64,000 nt of DNA, taken from assembly GCA_910573755.1 (NCBI GenBank), contig CAJTBO010000003.1, positions 186,001 through 250,000 on the forward strand, given 5' to 3'. The DNA is from Lachnospiraceae bacterium. Lineage in GTDB: Bacteria > Bacillota > Clostridia > Lachnospirales > Lachnospiraceae. Each line of letters starts with the position of its first letter. Position 1 is the first letter of the stretch. Positions 61,556 through 64,000 of this stretch are shown in pieces. The position numbers and the translations under genes are program-made. The notes below the pieces were generated by a model. The model searched no databases, was not told the origin of the DNA, and worked only from the letters and a program-made list of their open reading frames with translations.

Positions 61556-62217
61556 TGCTCCACCTCATATTTGTAGCCTATGCCTTTAACGGTAACAATG
61601 CAGTCAAGCCTCAGCTTCTTCCGCAGATTTTTAATATAGGTATCAACCGTCCGGTCAATGATCGGGCAGCTGTCGCCCCACAGGTCATCCAGTATCTGCG
61701 AGCGGGTAAGCACCAGCCCTTTATGCTCCACAAGCAGCTTTAGCAGGCCTATCTCCTTCGGAGTAATGTCAATCCTGCCGTTTTTGTCCTTTGCCGTATA
61801 GCCGGAAAAATTTACCGTTACATCCCCGAAAGTCATGACATCGGATATTGCACCTTTCCCGCTCCGCCGTAAAAGGGCTGTGATGCGCCTGCCCAACAGG
61901 ATCATGGAAAAAGGTTTTGTGATGTAATCATCCGCCTGTCCGTCGAAACTCGCCACCTGTGTATATTCATCTTCGACTGCAGTAAGTATGAGGATGGGTA
62001 CTGCGCTTTTCTGCCGTATCTCGTGCAGGACGGAAAGCCCCGATATTTTGGGGAGCATGATATCCAGTACAACAAGATCAACAGTATCCCTGTCAAATAT
62101 CTGCAAGCCTTCCGCACCATCATAAGCGGGAACGATTTCATGTCCTGCCGATCTCAAATATTCACATATTGCCTCATTTGTTTTTCTGTCATCTTCCACA
62201 ATAAGCAATGTCGCCAT
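61552..62217 (-). CDS. OmpR-family response regulator
   Basis: The 221-aa regulator has a receiver domain (VEDDRKTNEAI; phospho-Asp in VDLVVLDIMLPKISG; ILTAVEDEYTQ; ITKPFS) and a C-terminal winged helix (ITPKEIGLLKLLVEHKGLVLTRSQILDDLWG; VDTYIKNLRKKL). It probably controls the adjacent transporters. The start follows GGGAGGTG. The kinase gene overlaps its stop. Confidence 0.95.
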   Translation of the reverse strand: MATLLIVEDDRKTNEAICEYLRSAGHEIVPAYDGAEGLQIFDRDTVDLVVLDIMLPKISGLSVLHEIRQKSAVPILILTAVEDEYTQVASFDGQADDYITKPFSMILLGRRITALLRRSGKGAISDVMTFGDVTVNFSGYTAKDKNGRIDITPKEIGLLKLLVEHKGLVLTRSQILDDLWGDSCPIIDRTVDTYIKNLRKKLRLDCIVTVKGIGYKYEVEQ

Positions 62218-62292
62218 ATAAGCACCTCCCGGTATTTTGAGTTTACCATATCAGTGTGGAAGATATGTGAAATCATTTGAATAGGCGGGAGT

Positions 62293-62815
62293 TTATCTAT
62301 TCATTAATTCAAGCGTTTTTTCAAATGAAATACATTCGGCGTATCTTCCATTCCGCATGAACTCATTATAATATCTATAAGATTTTTCCGCTGTCATATA
62401 CGCATTATCAAACGTACTGTTTGTATTTGCTGGAACAATCATTTTAAGTCCATGTTCAAAACCACATTTCACTGTTGCATCTATGCAGTAATCTGTTTGC
62501 AGCCCTACAATAATAATTGTATCTTCGTCTTTTTCATGCAGGTACTCCAACAACCCTGTATCTCGAAAAGCACTGTTTACATTTTTATCAAAAACACGCT
62601 CATTTGGCATTGGCTGAAATTCTTCGTATATTTCATAGCCTAATGCGCCTTTCGTTAATTTCTGTTTAACACCATCATCATGCCTAACATAAATAACTTC
62701 TATATTATTATTGCGCGCCTCTTTGATCAGTGTTTTAATACGATATACAAAAGTCTCAAATTCATATAAGTCATTATTCATAATTAAATTTTGAGTATCA
62801 ACAAAACAATATCAT
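62293..62815 (-). pseudogene. Isochorismatase-family cysteine hydrolase with an N-terminal frameshift
   Basis: The intact part (from ATG 62781, 162 codons) has the Lys in VFDKNVNSAF and the nucleophile Cys in GLQTDYCIDAT, but lacks the catalytic Asp. Upstream, an ATG at 62815 with GGGAG reads MILFC then TGA. Removing one base from the TTTT at 62806-62803 restores MILFVDTQNLIMNNDLYEFE, the family's N-terminus with Asp and Gln in VDTQ. The gene therefore carries a one-base insertion in a homopolymer, either real decay or a read error. Translation from ATG 62781 would give an inactive protein. Relatives hydrolyse nicotinamide, isochorismate or similar small molecules. Confidence 0.8.
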
Positions 62816-62937
62816 TCTATAATCTCCCAAACTCGGAATTTATCCGTGATGTCGCTATCATAGCAGTCAATCGTCACCGAAATGTCACAGGCCGCCGTTT
62901 TATACTCAGGCTCCTTTGCCTTCTTGGAAAAAAACAT
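62812..62937 (-). CDS. Small protein of the DISV-CYDS family, copy C (41 aa)
   Basis: The frame starts at ATG 62937 behind AAGGAAG and encodes MFFSKKAKEPEYKTAACDIS, then VTIDCYDSDITDKFRVWEII, Glu and stop. Its TGA overlaps the restored start of the isochorismatase gene as ATGA, the usual sign of translational coupling. Copies A and B near the ATPase genes share KK-x-K, DISV and CYDS. Differences from copy B fall often at third codon positions, as expected for coding sequence. Function unknown; it could also be a fragment with an accidental start. Confidence 0.45.
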   Translation of the reverse strand: MFFSKKAKEPEYKTAACDISVTIDCYDSDITDKFRVWEIIE

Positions 62938-62973
62938 ACTGTTTTCTTCCTTAATCTACAAACCGGAAGTTGT

Positions 62974-63753
62974 CTATTCTTCCTCGTCTGGTTTGAATAC
63001 CTTCAAATATGCGGGGCGGTTCTCTGCCGGCTCCCCATAGACATACAGCGTATTGGCCTCCGTGTCCAGGCAGGTATGGCAGAAACGCCCGCCGGGGAAG
63101 GGGTATGGCTCCTGGAGGCGCTGGAAGTCCACGCCACCCTCGGACAAAACCGTTTGAATCTCGGCGGGATCCTCAATCTCGTCCGGCTGGGCCCGTGGCT
63201 CCAGATTTACAAGCAGGATGTCCAGAAGGAAGGACTGAACCGAATCGGAGAAGGGCGCCCAGCTGTATACATCGTCCTGGTCGTTGTAGTACACCACCGG
63301 GTTGGGCTGATCCAAATCCTCCGCTTTGATGCCCGCATACCAGCAGCCCTGATTTTCGCACCAGAACAGCAGATAGTTGCCGGTTACCTCGCCCCATCGC
63401 TCTCGCGGCAGGGCGCGCAGCTTCGCCAGCTCCTCATAGTCTTCTTCTCCCGGTTTGCTGAAAGACTCCAAGTCCTCATCAATATGATCGTAAGAAAAGG
63501 TCAGACGCTTCTTAAAGAGTTTGGCCTTTTTGTCCGGGATGAATATCTCATGCAACGCGCAGTTCAGGCTGGCCTTGCCGCAGGCAAGATAGTATTCCCG
63601 CAGGGCAGCGGGAAGGCGTATCCCTGCCGCCGTTTCATAGGCGGCGACTGTCTTCTCGGAAAATCCTGTTGCTTTCCCCTCTCCAAAGCCGAACAGCGGC
63701 TCGGCCCACCGAACCAGCTCTATGGGGGAAATCTGATACTTTTTTTCACTCAT
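62974..63753 (-). CDS. SMI1/KNR4 (SUKH) family protein
   Basis: The 259-aa protein has the SUKH core in its first 150 residues: VAAYETAAGIRLPAALREYYLACG, then YLLFWCENQGCWYAGIK. SUKH proteins are often immunity proteins of contact-dependent or polymorphic toxins. No toxin gene is nearby, so it may be an orphan immunity gene. Its base composition is clearly GC-richer than the flanking DNA, a sign of transfer. The ATG at 63753 follows AGGAGA. Confidence 0.8.
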   Translation of the reverse strand: MSEKKYQISPIELVRWAEPLFGFGEGKATGFSEKTVAAYETAAGIRLPAALREYYLACGKASLNCALHEIFIPDKKAKLFKKRLTFSYDHIDEDLESFSKPGEEDYEELAKLRALPRERWGEVTGNYLLFWCENQGCWYAGIKAEDLDQPNPVVYYNDQDDVYSWAPFSDSVQSFLLDILLVNLEPRAQPDEIEDPAEIQTVLSEGGVDFQRLQEPYPFPGGRFCHTCLDTEANTLYVYGEPAENRPAYLKVFKPDEEE

Positions 63754-63791
63754 TATAACATTCTCCTTTCTGCTATCTGCACTCAGTTTTC

Positions 63792-63897
63792 TTAGTCATT
63801 CAGATTATCGGCAAAAGAGTCCGATCCTGAACAAGCTGTGCAGGAAAATATAATCCCGACTGCAATTATGACGCCCAATTTTTTTCAATATTTTCAT
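63792..63897 (-). pseudogene. Broken small lipoprotein gene
   Basis: An ATG at 63897 behind GGAGGG reads MKILKKIGRH. Deleting one A from the A7 run changes it to MKILKKLGVIIAVGIIFSCT followed by ACSGSDSFADNLND and stop, a lipoprotein signal peptide with a plausible lipobox. As it stands the frame is shifted, and even when restored it ends soon after the signal. A decayed or truncated lipoprotein is likely. The remaining sequence to 64000 shows no gene. Confidence 0.4.
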
Positions 63898-64000
63898 GCA
63901 CCCTCCGTATAAGTAACGCAGTTTTAAAATTTAGTCAAGCTTTAATTCATCAAAAATAGTGATAAGCCATTGGGTCATGTGCTTATTTATCTCAAAAATA

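Noticed and set aside
1-64000. tRNA, rRNA, insertion sequences, integrases and attachment sites
   Set aside because: I scanned the gaps by eye and saw no tRNA cloverleaf with CCA-type ends, no transposase or integrase reading frame, and no convincing att-like direct repeats around a mobile gene set.

Overview
The window looks like part of a Lachnospiraceae (Clostridia, Firmicutes) chromosome. The support is the order parA-parB-DUF4446-serS, a DUF3881 protein, strong AGGAGG ribosome binding sites, frequent TTG and GTG starts, LytTR regulation, and a mosaic of AT-rich and GC-richer segments. Genus assignment is inference; no rRNA gene is present. Two perfect parS sites (near 172-247) and parAB (35.6-37.3 kb) place the window in or near the replication origin domain.

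Layout. 0-5 kb: parS sites, a P-loop nucleotide kinase, an Imm1-like remnant, and an Lsa-type ABC-F ribosome-protection gene behind a 530-nt leader holding a short leader peptide and an intrinsic terminator. 5-20 kb (minus strand): a seven-gene operon encoding a MoxR-type AAA ATPase, DUF5682, a VWA protein, a tandem-SWIM protein, an unknown 122-aa protein and two tandem giant DUF4132 paralogues. It is related to Escherichia coli yehLMPQ/yehI and is the most interesting system here. 20-27 kb: a purine nucleoside phosphorylase, a membrane protein, and a GHKL/LytTR two-component system divergent from a BceAB-like ABC transporter. 27-31.5 kb: a chemoreceptor paired with an orphan solute-binding lipoprotein, then a cobalamin riboswitch driving a DUF4430 protein and an ECF S component. 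31.6-41.3 kb: SPFH plus ribbon-helix-helix pair, AmmeMemoRadiSam genes, parAB-DUF4446-serS-DUF3881 and a DnaQ-like exonuclease. 41.4-49.6 kb: a GH42 beta-galactosidase remnant and a mannose-family PTS operon (IIA, a IIC-IID fusion, IIB) with a class II aldolase, cupin, DeoR regulator and DhaK/DhaL-like kinase. 49.8-53.9 kb: a MATE transporter, a small 4Fe-4S-like protein and a long ADP-ribosylglycohydrolase. 54-64 kb (minus strand): two MacB/FtsX-type ABC transporters with an OmpR-type two-component system, a frameshifted isochorismatase-family gene, a SUKH immunity-like gene and a broken lipoprotein gene. This end also carries several gene fragments, including three copies of one short family.

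How the parts fit. Three modules look like responses to envelope or ribosome stress: the ABC-F gene with its attenuator, the LytTR/BceAB-like locus, and the OmpR/MacB-like locus. The PTS cluster can be read as one path: import with phosphorylation, a second phosphorylation by the DhaKL-like kinase, then aldolase cleavage, under DeoR control. The MoxR operon is built like a chaperone machine (AAA ATPase plus MIDAS adaptor) with large variable partner proteins, a design also discussed for bacterial conflict systems.
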